Part shown: positions 28,641-40,789 of the stretch, piece by piece
Numbering within the stretch: the stretch's first letter is position 1
Layout of the letters: each line of letters starts with the position of its first letter
Assembly (NCBI GenBank): GCA_944548615.1
Contig: OX155964.1
Coordinates: 11,376,925-11,440,924 of the forward strand
Length of the DNA: 64,000 bases
Origin: Micropterix aruncella
Lineage: Eukaryota > Arthropoda > Insecta > Lepidoptera > Micropterigidae
Direction of reading: 5' to 3'
Notes under the pieces: model-generated
The model's input: the letters and a program-made list of their open reading frames with translations, nothing else
Told to the model about the DNA's origin: nothing
Database searches by the model: none
Position numbers and translations under genes: made by a program

Positions 28641-29465
28641 TGATGCGGGACAGAAGTCCGAAAGCCGCACCCGCGCAGTCTGCTCGATTAGAGGACAACC
28701 AGGTCACAGAAGATGCCATGTACGAGTACACGGTCTACACTACAGTCATTCCAAACTACACAATCTTTACTCACAAGAAACCTGCCGCAGGGCGCGGAAC
28801 CCTGCGACGCCATAGTCTGGAAGCCGGGTCAATGGGTCCGACTCATGGGAGTCCCCGCTCAAAGCGGCATAGCTAGCGGACGACGTCACGGGCCTTTTCC
28901 AGGGCCCGTCGACTGAAATGCTGATGACGATGTGGGAGAATAGACCATTGGTTTATTTCATATTCCTCTACAACGCATTGATCCGTTTCGTTGACACGAA
29001 CTAATTTCCAATTTTATTCAACGAAGAAACGCAGTCGGGCCAATTTTCGCGAAGAACGGATAATGTAATTGACGAATTGCTGAGTGAGAGAGATGCGGCC
29101 TGTTTTCGGTCATACTCACTCGTTCTTCACCGCATCGCGCATCCGTTATTGGTAATTTCGCAACCGTTGTCGGTATCGCTTCCGCCATAGCCTCCTGTGA
29201 GATAGAGAAGGCAATGCTTCCGCGCATCCGATGCCCGCATCGTTATTGCAATAATAACGGCATCATATTACAAACACCATTGACACCACAGCGTTAAGGC
29301 AGGTTCATACGACACGGAATCGGTGGTTGCTCCCATAGTAAAAACAACCCCTAGAACATTGTTTCTCCGTATCTATTTTTACTTTCTCGGCCCACCAACC
29401 GACCAGGAGGGAAAGTATTGTGAACGCGATAAAATAAATCGAGATGAAGTCGGAAATATAGTTGT
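28641..29465. other. Unassigned intergenic stretch
   Basis: Moderate GC with small open frames in several phases and no domain I recognise. The segment 28950-29060 shares GAACTAATTTCC...TTTAGTTCAA-like blocks with 33170-33230, so at least part is repeat. Confidence 0.4.
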
Positions 29466-29469
29466 CGAC

Positions 29470-30105
29470 TACAACGGGGGAACCCGTCACCTCGATTAGT
29501 CGTTCTATCTCCCTGCGTGAGCGCAGAAGACTTGGACAAAACAGTCCACCGTCAAGCTCCGCCACAAACCCGTAAGAGGCCAACGCCTTAACCGCGAGAT
29601 AGCCAGGAGTGTTACCCAGCGGGCTTACACTCACGCCCTTACTTCCAATTGCGACCAGATTACTCCAGTCTCTCGATTGGTTACGAGGAGGTCGCTTGCG
29701 CGGTCCTCTCCCTTACGACGTGGTGAAACGGTGTATACCGAATCTATCGCGGACCACAGCATCCTTTGCCCGGCTGTTCACCCAGGATCGGGTAGCCGAT
29801 GGTCGTTTCAAGAGCAGTCGCCGTAAGGTCCGCAACCACCCCTGCTTTATAGGAAACAGTACTGCTTCCAGACTCCCCCGACTGTCAGAGTGCACAATCG
29901 ATTGGCTTACGCTTCACGACGCGCAGACCGTCCAGGAGCGCCAGAAGGTTGATTCCTAGGGGAAACTAGCCCTAAGACCAGAGTCCTGCCCAGGCTCGCA
30001 CTTCAGGCGTGGAGGCCGCCGGATGGGTGTTGACCCGTGAGTGTGACCAACCCTGAACAGAATGGGTCTTCGTGGCCAACTCAGCAAGGGCCCCCCCCTT
30101 AGCCC
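29470..30105 (+). mobile_element. Family B retroposon, near full-length copy
   Basis: It runs from GTTGTCGACTACAACGGG to CAGCAAGGGCCCCCCCCTTAG. Conserved blocks include GTAAGCCCGCTGGG (minus strand), GTCCGCAACCACCCC, ACAGTACTGCTTCCAGACTC and CTTCGTGGCCAACTCAGCAA. Frames inside are short and inconsistent between copies, so it is probably non-coding. No clean target duplication was found here. Confidence 0.75.
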
Positions 30106-30109
30106 CTCT

Positions 30110-30870
30110 GAGACAATTAAGACCATTTACAGACTGAAGTCTTTCTGCGTGTTTAGATAGCTGTGTGTATTCATTCCTTCACGACAGCGCCCAAATGCTT
30201 AATCCGATTGAGCTGAAATTTGGTATGCAGGCATCATTTGGTCATGGCAAGAGTTGAAAAGGTTGTGGTTAAAAACGGTCCACCAGGGGCGCACTAGTCA
30301 TATATCAAACTCGAAATATTGCACTTAGAGACTTGACATTTGGTACACAGATGCCTTGTTATGCCGAAATCACGTTGTGAACTTATGGTTGGAATATCTC
30401 ATATACAAGGTGCAGTAATAATATTAACATTCCACCATACAAATAAGAGCCACGAGAGGCTATCCAAGAAACGAACCGCGCCGCATGAGGCGGTTGGATA
30501 ACAAAACTCAAAAGTTCATCCTCCGGCTGATAGAGGGCGCCAATCGATTTTATTGATGAAATTAATATTTCGATATAATCAGTCCTTAGCTACTTTCCGG
30601 GAATGTCTTGGGCTGACATAACCGATGTTTCTACTCTTATAGAGGTTTCGTCAACTTACTGACTTAGAAAGAAACACAAGGATATGTTATTTTTGAAATC
30701 GTTAAAATCATAAAGCCATTTGGCACGATTTTATATATATTTTTTCCGTGTATTACCCATAACATATAGAAAAATATTAAATAAAACTTTTAAGTGAGGA
30801 CATTAGAAAATCTGACTACTCGTGTAATATTTATATATAGTTCAAACATTCGTAAGTATACCTTTTATTA
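30110..30870. repeat. Fragments of a Helitron-like or SINE-like repeat
   Basis: ATCCGATTGAGCTGAAATTTGG (30202-30223) and GCAGGCATCATTTGGTCATGG match, inverted, the segment 57335-57390. This 'target-independent' phrase is widespread in insect non-autonomous elements. The remainder is AT-rich and unassigned. Confidence 0.45.
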
Positions 30871-30879
30871 AACGAGTAC

Positions 30880-32070
30880 CCAATAAAAAAGGAGTGCAAT
30901 GTGTTCAGGGTTCATCTATGTATGTTTTTCGTATCTTTATTCCACGATAACTTCTAAACGCTTCAACCGATTTATGAATGTGTGGTATTGTTAGAATTGT
31001 TATGTCATCCCGAGTGTCATCTTAACTGTCTAAATACCATGTAAGTAGTTGTCTAAGTATCTAAATGTCCAAATGTCAATAAATTAACCTCAATATATTG
31101 TGTTTATTGTCAAATTAAATGTCTTATTGAGTACATTTCTTAAATATACAAATATCTATATGGATACATTTTTTTTTTTTTTATTTGTTGCGTGGGACTT
31201 TTCTACGGTTTTTATGAGCCCTGTAACACTGCGACCATTGCTGATCTATTGTGTTCGCCACCTACTATAGTTCTGCGTTAAGCTTCGTGTCATTTAAGAA
31301 CCGCAACAGGCTTTTGGCGCCAGATTGTTTTACCTCCTCAGGTTGGAGGTAATGCCCACCCAAGTGGGTGTATCTTTTACGCATCAGCGGGCCACACTCG
31401 CACATGAGATGCAGGGGAGTTGCCTCTGTCCCTTGGCAGAACCTGCATATTTTCGTATCCCGGAGCTTGAGGTTGCACATGTGTTTGTTTAGGCCACAAT
31501 GCCTGAGCGTCCTCACCAGTATGCGTAGATTGTTCCTATTTAGCGATAATGCCTCACGGGCAGTCTTACGGTCGTAAGCCTTGATTAGCGCTTTGGAATG
31601 ATTCAAACCTGGCATGTTCCAGTGGTTGACGGATTGTTCGAAACATATATTTTTGAACATTAGGTTTGCAATGCTCTTTGGTAAGCCACGGCAAGGTTCA
31701 GGGCCGTATAACGTTACCTTTGCTCCCGTCTTAGCAACTTCGTCGGATTTTCATTTCCCTCGATTCCTGCATGGCCAGGAACCTATCTTAGAATTACTCT
31801 GTCCTTTTCGCCCAGGGAATTCAATAGAGATACGGGGTTTTGCACCAGCTTTGAATTAATGGTATTCGAGGCTAGTGCCATAAGAGCTGTCTTGCTATCC
31901 GAGTGGATATAGATACGGTGGTTGGCGTAGTTCTTATGGAGGTTTATATCCGCATATTTAATAATGGCGGATAAATACATAGGCCACAAATATTATATAA
32001 AAAACCGTAATAAAAAAAATAAATAATTATAAATATAATAGTTCATTTTCTGTAACGGCAGTCGTGTTTT
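30880..32070 (-). repeat. Family A repeat, split by an RNase-H LINE
   Basis: Left part 30885-31166 and right part 31969-32068 are the two halves of an inverted family A copy (end CGGCAGTCGTGTTTTTTAAT). The LINE fragment at 31167-31968 sits between them. Confidence 0.75.
31167..31968 (-). mobile_element. 5'-truncated RNase-H-bearing LINE
   Basis: Minus-strand frames 31989-31783 and 31660-31265 give part of RNase H (IYIHSDSKTALMAL) and the C-terminal Cys/His motif (CRFCQGTEATPLHLMCECG). The A-rich tail appears as a T-run at 31169-31183. A short direct repeat, GGATA, flanks it (31162-31166, 31969-31973). A frameshift separates the two frames. Same family as 49412-50420 and 60976-61641. Confidence 0.8.
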
Positions 32071-32099
32071 TTAATCTTTTTAATATATTTACTTGTGAT

Positions 32100-32245
32100 G
32101 GAAAGCAATAACAACACCCACTTACAGAAATGTTACATGCACACATACATATAACACGTCATAGTAGGGTTGGTTGTAAGAGATTGTCATATGACAATAA
32201 ACCCGCCCATTGTGACATTTTCACAATAAAGAGTATAAACAAACA
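32100..32245 (+). repeat. SINE body fragment
   Basis: CATAGTAGGGTTGGTTGTAAGAGAT and AACCCGCCCATTGTGACATTTTCAC match the inverted SINE body at 48190-48271. The tRNA-like head is missing. Confidence 0.6.
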
Positions 32246-34960
32246 AACTTGTTCTGATGTGGTTATGAAATGTGGTTTGTTTTGGCGTTACCACATGTAT
32301 CTCCCCCCTGCTAGATACTTTTTGAACTATCAGCATTTAGAATAAGACAATTCGGGATTTCTATTTAACAGAGGTATTTTATTTTTACTGATAATACAAA
32401 ATAATTTTTTAGTGTTCGCACAGGTTCCGCCTATCCGAGAGCGCGCATTCATATAGTGATTGCTTTTTTGCTAAAAGTAGCGCGCAAACCAAATGACAAA
32501 CCCACAAAATCAACGATCTGTAACAAGAATGGCGAGAAAATGTAGGTAGGTACCTAATTGTATGTAGACAGGCGATGGCCGGCGATCGCGTTGCGTAGAA
32601 TAGTTGATTTTGAAAGTGACAAGAATGTGTTAAATAAGAAATAAAACGAACGAATACGTGAAAAAGAAATTTTGTTGGAATAGAAACGTCGTCTATGCAA
32701 ATACGATTGTCTTTACGCGACAGATGCTTTCTCGAGAAAATCGCGCTTATCGAGAAACGCGTAGGTATAGCGTGTTTTTTAATATTGGGTCCTTCTTACA
32801 TATGTATGAAGAATTACTCCATCACCTAAACAACATAACCATAGATTGCCCCATAAACGACTTGGCAGGAAAGCACCGTATATCGGTGATGCCATAAAGA
32901 AGAGTATAGCTAAACCCAGGGCCGGATTTAGACTTGATAAGGCCCTAAGTTTTTTGATGGGGCCATTTATGAGATATGGGGCCCGCAATGAAATGAACTA
33001 TCGTCGATTCCCGCACCAAAACTACATGTCGAACCTATAGACGCCCGAATAAGTTTGAACACATTTCGTGCGGTGTTAGATTTAGCTGCATTATCTTCAG
33101 TAGGTAGTTTTAATGCGGAAAAGTGACAACCGTTCATTTCACATTCCGCTCTGACGTACTGCTCTGTCTCGTTCACATGAACTAATTTCCGATTTTAGTT
33201 CAAGAGAAACGCAATCGAGCCCACCGAGGGAATAAAAAGTTCTTATCAAGAGAAACTCCTCTCAAATCAGCAAAAAAAAGCAGCAATGACACATAGAAGA
33301 ATATTGTGATACCACCACAAAATATCAATATTAATCTCAGTATCGACAACGATTAGGTAATGTACTATAGTACGGGCCAAAGGAACGTTCCGGTGAGGCA
33401 ATAAATCATTAGGCCGGCTCGCCCCTTTACTACCTGCTTGTAGGGATGGGTGTTGTAACCTTCGCAGATTATCTATCAGATTATTATATTATTGAGATTG
33501 AGCAGCGAAACTTTTGTCGGGTCACATTTCAGTTCGTCAAAAAATGACAAAATATTATGTATAAAGCACCGAGTCTGTATGTTAATATCACTCTTCAACT
33601 TCAATAGCTCTAGGTTAGAAGATATGGTCTCCATTGCTCAACTGATAGGCAAGTAATGATGTTTTATCCGAGCAGCATTTTATAATATACATATGTAGGA
33701 CTAATTATTACAAAATGCCACGATAACATTTTACTAATGACTGTTTAGAAATTAATAATGACCTATGATATGTCATGCTAGGATAATCAGTTATCTATTA
33801 AGTACTCATTTAATAACTCACATCACATAATTAGGTCATTATTTAATTACTCTAATTCTAAATTAATACTTAAACCGAAAATATTAATAAATATAGCAAT
33901 CGGTACTATAATAAATGCAGATGTATAATAATACTGTTTCATCGAGCAAGCGTAATTCATCGATAAGCAATATCGTTGTTGGCCGCATCCTAGTTGACAG
34001 CTCGGTTTATTACCCTATCGGAAAGATCCTTTGGTCCGTACTTTAGTATCGACCTTTATCGATCGTAAGTCCGGTCTCTTAACGATATAACCTACAATTT
34101 AAATTAAAAATTTCGACATAGGTCCAGCCTTGCCCGAGCGGCAACCGCTCTCTCGTCATATCAATCGCCTTGAAAGCGACACCGCATTCAGCATTTTTTT
34201 ATCATAGTTTTAGAAGCTCAAATAAGTATGCTAATGCATCGACGCGCACTGACCATAATACGTATTTCTCAACTTTCCCGATGAGTATCTCTGCTCTACA
34301 ACCGGTCTGCTTAGAAGTGCAATCTTGATCGGTTGAAATGTGGATAGTCAAGTTTTTCTATAGCCAATTTCACCAGATTGTATAGTTTTCGTATTTAGCT
34401 ATGAAGTATTAGCCGCTAATTAAATCGAACCGCGAATGCCATAAGCATCGTTTCGGCGTTTTTTTTTTGTTCATTGCACGATCGACATTTTTGCATGCCT
34501 GAATCCAAACTGTAATACCAGCAGACGCGTTGCTATTCGAAGAACGTAGTCGTTGCCACATTAGCAGCTATCACGGCTATCAGAATATTGAGTAAGCTGT
34601 TAGAATTCGCGAACATAGCAAGTTGAGCACATACACGAAAATACACGAGTCAAGTTTTGGGAGCTATGCGACTATTTATTTATTTATATTTATTTCTTAA
34701 GAAAACATACAGCGTTGCTTTAAACACTTTTACGTCTGTGGTTGTAACAATAATTATAAGGCTGTTTACTTGTTTTCAACATTTTACAAAATATGTTTAG
34801 CAATTTTAATTAATTTAATTAATTAAAGTTATATAAATGGGAAAAATCGGGCGGAATAAGTATTGAATGGGGTGGCCTGTATTCATATACATAAATAAAT
34901 ACATACATATATCAATAAAATACATACATAAATAAATACATGATAATATATAAGTGTATA
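32246..34960. other. Long intergenic stretch without recognisable gene
   Basis: AT-rich. A hAT-like end CAGGGCCGGATTTAGA occurs at 32919, but I could not find its partner. Frames at 32658-33176 are short and have no domain. GATCGGTTG/ATCGAT-rich sequence around 33960-34080 is unassigned. Confidence 0.4.
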
Positions 34961-34962
34961 CA

Positions 34963-36465
34963 GGGGGAGCGAATGGGTGGTAAGGTGGACGCTCACATGT
35001 GGCAAGACAGTTGTCCTAAACCTACCACAGCCGGTCGTTAGTCCGGAATCCACTGTTCACCCCCCAGAAGTGTAAAAAATAGTATTATGATGGGCCCGAC
35101 TCCGGTCGGTGAATTTCATGGCAGCTCCGTTTGTATTTTATTTATACATCGTAGAAATATTTATACGTGTGTGTCACTATAGTTCTATATAATTCTGTTA
35201 TACAAGAGGTGTGTTTAGTTTGTGACATCTTTGTAGTACGACGAAATAATCTTTCTTAGAACTCTTTCTTAGAAAAATTTTTCTTAGAAGAACTCTTTCT
35301 TTAACTCTTTCTTAGAAAAATTATCTAAAACTGCGATTTGCGCATCTCAAATTCTATGGCTTCGAAGGGGGAGTGAATGGGTGGCAAGGTGAACGCTCAC
35401 ATGTGGCAAGACAGTTGTCCTAAACCTACCACAGCCGGTCGTTAGTCCGGAATCCACTGTTCACCCCCCAGAAGTGTAAAAAATAGTATTATGATGGGCC
35501 CGACTCCGGTCGGTGAATTTCATGGCAGCTCCGTTTGTATTTTATTTATACATCGTAGAAATATTTATACGTGTGTGTCACTATAGTTCTATATAATTCT
35601 GTTATACAAGAGGTGTGTTTAGTTTGTGACATCTTTGTAGTACGACGAAATAATCTTTCTTAGAACTCTTTCTTAGAAAAATTTTTCTTAGAAGAACTCT
35701 TTCTTTAACTCTTTCTTAGAAAAATTATCTAAAACTGCGATTTGCGCATCTCAAATTCTATGGCTTCGAAGGGGGAGTGAATGGGTGGCAAGGTGAACGC
35801 TCACATGTGGCAAGACAGTTGTCCTAAACCTACCACAGCCGGTCGTTAGTCCGGAATCCACTGTTCACCCCCCAGAAGTGTAAAAAATAGTATTATGATG
35901 GGCCCGACTCCGGTCGGTGAATTTCATGGCAGCTCCGTTTGTATTTTATTTATACATCGTAGAAATATTTATACGTGTGTGTCACTATAGTTCTATATAA
36001 TTCTGTTATACAAGAGGTGTGTTTAGTTTGTGACATCTTTGTAGTACGACGAAATAATCTTTCTTAGAACTCTTTCTTAGAAAAATTTTTCTTAGAAGAA
36101 CTCTTTCTTTAACTCTTTCTTAGAAAAATTATCTAAAACTGCGATTTGCGCATCTCAAATTCTATGGCTTCGAAGGGGGAGTGAATGGGTGGCAAGGTGA
36201 ACGCTCACATGTGGCAAGACAGTTGTCCTAAACCTACCACAGCCGGTCGTTAGTCCGGAATCCACTGTTCACCCCCCAGAAGTGTAAAAAATAGTATTAT
36301 GATGGGCCCGACTCCGGTCGGTGAATTTCATGGCAGCTCCGTTTGTATTTTATTTATACATCGTAGAAATATTTATACGTGTGTGTCACTATAGTTCTAT
36401 ATAATTCTGTTATACAAGAGGTGTGTTTAGTTTGTGACATCTTTGTAGTACGACGAAATAAATAA
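34963..36465 (+). repeat. Tandem array, 404-bp unit made of family C LINE 3' ends, 3.7 copies
   Basis: The GGGGGAG anchor recurs at 34963, 35367, 35771 and 36175, an exact 404-bp period. Each unit contains the LINE C-terminal/3' UTR segment (GCGATTTGCGCATCTCAAAT ... GGCAGCTCCGTTTGTATTTT) and then a tail ending GACGAAATAA. Copies 2-4 are almost identical. The last is cut at the tail, where a different sequence (AATAACTTTTTATG) follows. Confidence 0.95.
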
Positions 36466-37196
36466 CTTTTTATGATTCATTTTGGAAAAACCGATAAAAA
36501 AAATGTTTTTTTTTAAAAAACATTTTTTTTAATAATTTTGTAAATTTTATCTATTGAATAAAAGTTTGAAACGCGTTGAGCGCGCCGCGCCATCTAGCGG
36601 TAGGTAAAAATAGCGAATAAACAATATTAGCGACATTTTACCTAGATTGCGCATATTGCTCATAGATTGGTATACTATTTTTTCAACAAAAAAAAACAAA
36701 AACATTTAATTTTTTTATTTTTTGGTTTTATCGTATTGACTCACCCACTAGAAGGATGTCACTAATATTAAACTCACCTGTATAAGCTGAATATAAGAGC
36801 ATTTGGTGCATAATTAGTATTTGCGCATTGCAATTCAAATGTGCGAGGAACTCAAATCGTTCGAGGTGGCACGAAAAAGGACAAGTTTTCCACGAGGAAT
36901 GGGCTATGTCTATATGCTTTACTTTAGGTATGTTGAGGTATGTCTATGCTATACTTCAGGTATGTTAAGGTATGTCGATGCTATACTTCAGGATTTTATA
37001 GAGAAAACCCATATCCGCAACTGTGCGACTGTCCTCCAGCGAGTGAAGATGTAAGTGTCTGCTATCAGAAGATGATCGGTTAGAGCAAGTGAGGTTTGAA
37101 ATTAATTCAACATCGTCAATAAACAACATTGCATAGGAATACGGCCACGATCCATTAGCTCCACCGACATTCTGCGATCCGCGATCCAATCGACAT
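36466..37196. other. Unassigned intergenic stretch
   Basis: It contains CGCGCCATCTAGCGGTAGG, an often-seen insect repeat phrase, and a 33-bp direct repeat (GGTATGTT(G/A)AGGTATGTC...) at 36927-36990. No coding feature. Confidence 0.4.
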
Positions 37197-37212
37197 AGCT
37201 CTATAGGAACAT

Positions 37213-37852
37213 CTAGAGTTGTAGGAACAACTACAGCGGGCGAGCCCGTCACCCCAGGAAGTTTTAACGATTAGTCGTTCTGTCTCCCTGAAGTGAGCGC
37301 AGAAGACTTGGACAAAGACAGTCCACCATCAAACTCCGCCACATGCCCGTAAGAGGCCAACGCCTTAACCGCGAGATAGCCAGAAGTGTTACCCAGCGGG
37401 CTTACACTCACGCCCTTCTCCCCACGCGTCTCTCTGTTGGTTCCGAGTTCGAGGTCGCTTGCGCGGTCCTCTCCCTTACGAAGCGGTGAAACGGTGTGTA
37501 CGTAAGGTCCGTACACACCGAGCGCCGAGCAGTCGCCAAGAGAGAGCAGAGCTCAAGAGCAGTCGCCGTAAGGTCCGCAACCACCCCCGCTCTATAGGAA
37601 ACAGTACTGCTTCCAGACTCCCCCGACTGTTAGTCAGAGTGCACAGTCGATTGGCTTACGCCGCACTGTGCGCAGACCGTCCAGGAGCGCCAGAAGCTAG
37701 ATTCCTAGAGGAAACTAGCCCTAAGGCCAGAGTCCTACCCAGGCTCACACTTCATGCGAGGAGGCCGCCGGATGGGTGTTGACCCGTGAGTATGACCAAC
37801 CCTGAACAGAATGGGTCTTCGTGGCCAACTCAGCAAGGGCCCGTTAGCCCCC
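37213..37852 (+). mobile_element. Family B retroposon, full copy with 16-bp target duplication
   Basis: It runs from CTAGAGTTGTAGGAACAACTAC...CCCGTCACCCC to CAGCAAGGGCCCGTTAGCCCCC, 640 bp, flanked by AGCTCTATAGGAACAT at 37197-37212 and 37853-37868. The long duplication is the mark of target-primed reverse transcription. There is no A-rich tail. Open frames are not shared between copies. Confidence 0.88.
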
Positions 37853-38475
37853 AGCTCTATAGGAACATTAGCCTATAGAGCTATATCGAATGGTGCGATA
37901 TGGACCAGTTACATTGTTGTCAACATGCTACCTTGTGATATATTTGAGTTGCACCAACGTACCCGCACGCCTACCAGCCCCAGTCTCCCCTACTCTTTCC
38001 ATACAAAAGCGGCGCGTGCACCTCTCCATGCACCCGACAATGCCGCAAGACTTTTGGCCACTTAGACGGCGATGTTGTTTGAAAGCAGCGTCGTAATTAA
38101 ACCGGCCTCTCCTGCGAAATACTCTTTCATACACCAAATGCTCATACATAATTAGCGCCAAATGATATTTGGTCTACTATATATTATATAGATAGCGGAA
38201 ATGGTTGCAGTAATTAATTAAATGATGTCCTATTGTTGATTACATTCCGCATGTTATAGTAATCGCGTGAAACTATTTAAATAATGAATTATCGGACTGT
38301 CTGCGAACTCTCCGAAAACTTTCATATCATTTTAATAGACACCTTATTATGTAATGGCTATAATAAATCAAGAAACCGAGATATGTATCTAAATAATATA
38401 ATCGGAGAAACGAGCATGGCTTGTATTAATTTTCAAAACGTGACGTATTATAATAGACAAAATTTTAAGAAAAAG

Positions 38476-39026
38476 AAAAACCGACTCCATTTTTTTTAAT
38501 TAAGTTCTATCAGCCATGGGTGATACTTAGAACGGGCGATCATAATTGAATGCGTATACTAAATTTTATGTATGTGCTGTTGACCGTTAAGGAGTTCCCT
38601 CGTCGGCAGCCAACCCTGGGCGCAGCAGCCATGTCATGATAAGACTTAGAACGGGCTATCATAACTTAATGAGTAGGGTATACAAAATTTGGGGTCTGTG
38701 CTATGGACCGTTGAGGAGTTCCCTCGTCGGGAGCCAACCCAGGGTGTAGAATAGAATTAGGTCATGCTTACCATAAAAATAAATGAATTGTCATCGGAAT
38801 TGAACCTACTGATATATTTGACATCGGATTATATATATTATTCATCGGATTGAACATATGATAATAATTGAGGATCTTGATAAAAATGGGACCAATCTGT
38901 AAGTATATTCTTTCGAATAAAAAAAAAACCAAATCGGTTCATAAATAGCAGACTTCTCAGGTAACAAACATTAAAAAAAAGATACAACCGAATTGATAAC
39001 TTCCTCCTTTTTTTGAAGTCGGTTAA
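38476..39026. mobile_element. Lepidopteran-type non-autonomous element (AACCGACT... ends) with minisatellite core
   Basis: Left end AACCGACTCCATTTTTTT, right end (inverted) AACCGACTTCAAAAAAAGGAGG. Inside, two units of a roughly 120-bp repeat (CGTTAAGGAGTTCCCTCGTCG; GTTGAGGAGTTCCCTCGTCG) are shared with 46640-47240 and 57110-57310. No coding capacity. Confidence 0.7.
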
Positions 39027-39077
39027 AACGGATCTTAATGCTTGAGCAACAAATAAATATATTAAAAAGAATAAAAA

Positions 39078-39458
39078 ACACGACGGCCATTACAGAAAGT
39101 GAACTATTGTATTTATAATTATTTTTATTACGGTTTCTTTTATGCAATATTTGCGGTTTATGGATTTATCCATAGAGTATATATATTTTAGGAATGTACT
39201 CAATCAGACCTTTCATCTGACACTAAACACGATATATTTATGTTAATTTATTACCATTTGGACATTTAGACAACTACTTACTTGATATTTGGATAATTAA
39301 GGAACCCTATGGCACTTAGGATACGTAACGATTCTAACAATACCACTTACTACTAAATCGGTTCAGGCGTTTAGAAGTTATGGTGGAATAAATAAACGGA
39401 AAACATACATAGATGAACCCTGAACAAATCACATTCCTTTTTTGTTGGGCAGTCGTGT
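39078..39458 (+). repeat. Family A repeat, full copy
   Basis: ACACGACGGCC...TTACAG at the left and TTTTTTGTTGGGCAGTCGTGT at the right. It matches the copies at 15647-16126 and 59928-60340. The shared AAATATATTAAAAAGAATAAAA to its left may also belong to the element. Confidence 0.8.
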
Positions 39459-39579
39459 AAAATTGAGTTCTTGCTGTGTTATAAGCATTTCTTCTATGTT
39501 TCTTACATTTGAGTTATTTAATAAATATCCAAAAATATCTTGACGTAGACGTAAAATACTGACCAATGGCGAAAAAAAG

Positions 39580-40010
39580 TTTTCCTATTCATGGCTCCAC
39601 TGTCACATGCCAACCACGACATGTTTTGAAAGAAGAAGTCCCGTGCATTGAAAAAGGAAGAAATAATACGGGGCTGTAATACGGATGCGATAGCTCTTCA
39701 ATTTCTGTGATCTTTAAAAACCATTATTGAAAATGGCCTTGTGGGGGCGGAACATTGTCATGGTTCAAAAAGGATCCCTCTTAACCCAGATCGTGGAAGT
39801 TTTAATTTCAACTTGTTAAAGACATATTGCAAGAAGACTTCACTGTACCACTTGGAATCGCTTGTATTACGATTTTCAAACGATATCGCCACGTGGCCAT
39901 TTGCAGAAAAAATCGCCACCATTTTCTTGCCAATGCAGCGTCTACGCGGATTGCTATTTAGAAACACAAAATCTGTCGACGGCAGCTTGGTTTCTGCGTC
40001 ATAATAGGTC
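39580..40010 (-). pseudogene. mariner transposase fragment
   Basis: The minus-strand frame 39967-39758 reads KKMVAIFSANGHVAISFENRNT then WYSEVFLQYVF, the segment before the second catalytic Asp of mariner-type transposases. The rest is out of frame. Confidence 0.65.
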
Positions 40011-40099
40011 TCCTCTCCCGTGACTACGTCAAAAATATTGCAGCTTCACCATTCTTGAATTCAGTGACAATTTCCTAGCATAGTGAGTGAATTGTGGTA

Positions 40100-40320
40100 G
40101 TAATGATTTCGACTCGCACTCCTTATCCGTACATATAGCCCGTCTCTGGAATGGAATACATGTAAGGACAGCGCCAACTTAGCATTGCTTTAAACGCAGG
40201 CTTAAAGAACACTTTAACACCATCTCGAAGTTTAACACGCGCTCATGAATTGCTTTCGTCGCCCCCGCCCCCCCCCCCCTCCCCTTCCCTGTGTCATTAT
40301 AGGTTTATTGCTTTTTATTT
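40100..40320 (+). pseudogene. LINE tail fragment
   Basis: Plus-strand codons just before 40245 read like a LINE C-terminus with stops (ISKFNTRS* in one frame), followed by a poly(C) run at 40267-40279. Confidence 0.35.
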
Positions 40321-40789
40321 TTTTTATATGATGTTTAGTTTTCTGCTGGATTTAAATATTAGATACATTTGATACGAGGTGCTTTGTAAGTGATTTTAAT
40401 AATATACATATTTATGTTATTTTTACCGCATAATATGTTTTCCTATTACTTTATTATTTTTATTATAAAAAAATATATTATTGCGAAATAAAGGAGAACT
40501 ATTCCATGTAGTGCTTTTATGTAAGATAGTTACCAATATTTTTTAAACTTTTGCCTTTATTAATTATTGCATATTCCTATAGCAGAACATGAGTCCTATT
40601 CCTATATAGTAGTCCTATAGCAATTGGCTATAGCAGAACATGACAAAAAAAATGTGGATTTATTTTCAAAAAAATATAAGTATCTCTGGCTTAGTCTTCA
40701 TTTAAATACATAATATCCAGCCATATTCACATTCATATTCTTGGTATACAAGTCAGATACAGATTAACAAACATTCATACATATTAGCA

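Noticed and set aside
29305..29634. Protein-coding gene in family B (VSPLGNTPGYLAVKALASYG-like frame)
   Set aside because: The reading recurs in three copies but its length and frame are not preserved, other frames are equally open, and the unit behaves as a non-coding retroposon.
32658..33176. Small genes in the intergenic region
   Set aside because: Short frames on both strands, one beside a hAT-like end; no coding signature.
32919..33430. hAT MITE starting CAGGGCCGGATTTAGA
   Set aside because: No matching inverted end or 8-bp duplication could be found on the other side.
34963..36465. Regularly spaced repeats resembling a CRISPR array
   Set aside because: The whole 404-bp unit is repeated without unique spacers, and the unit is LINE-derived in a eukaryotic genome.
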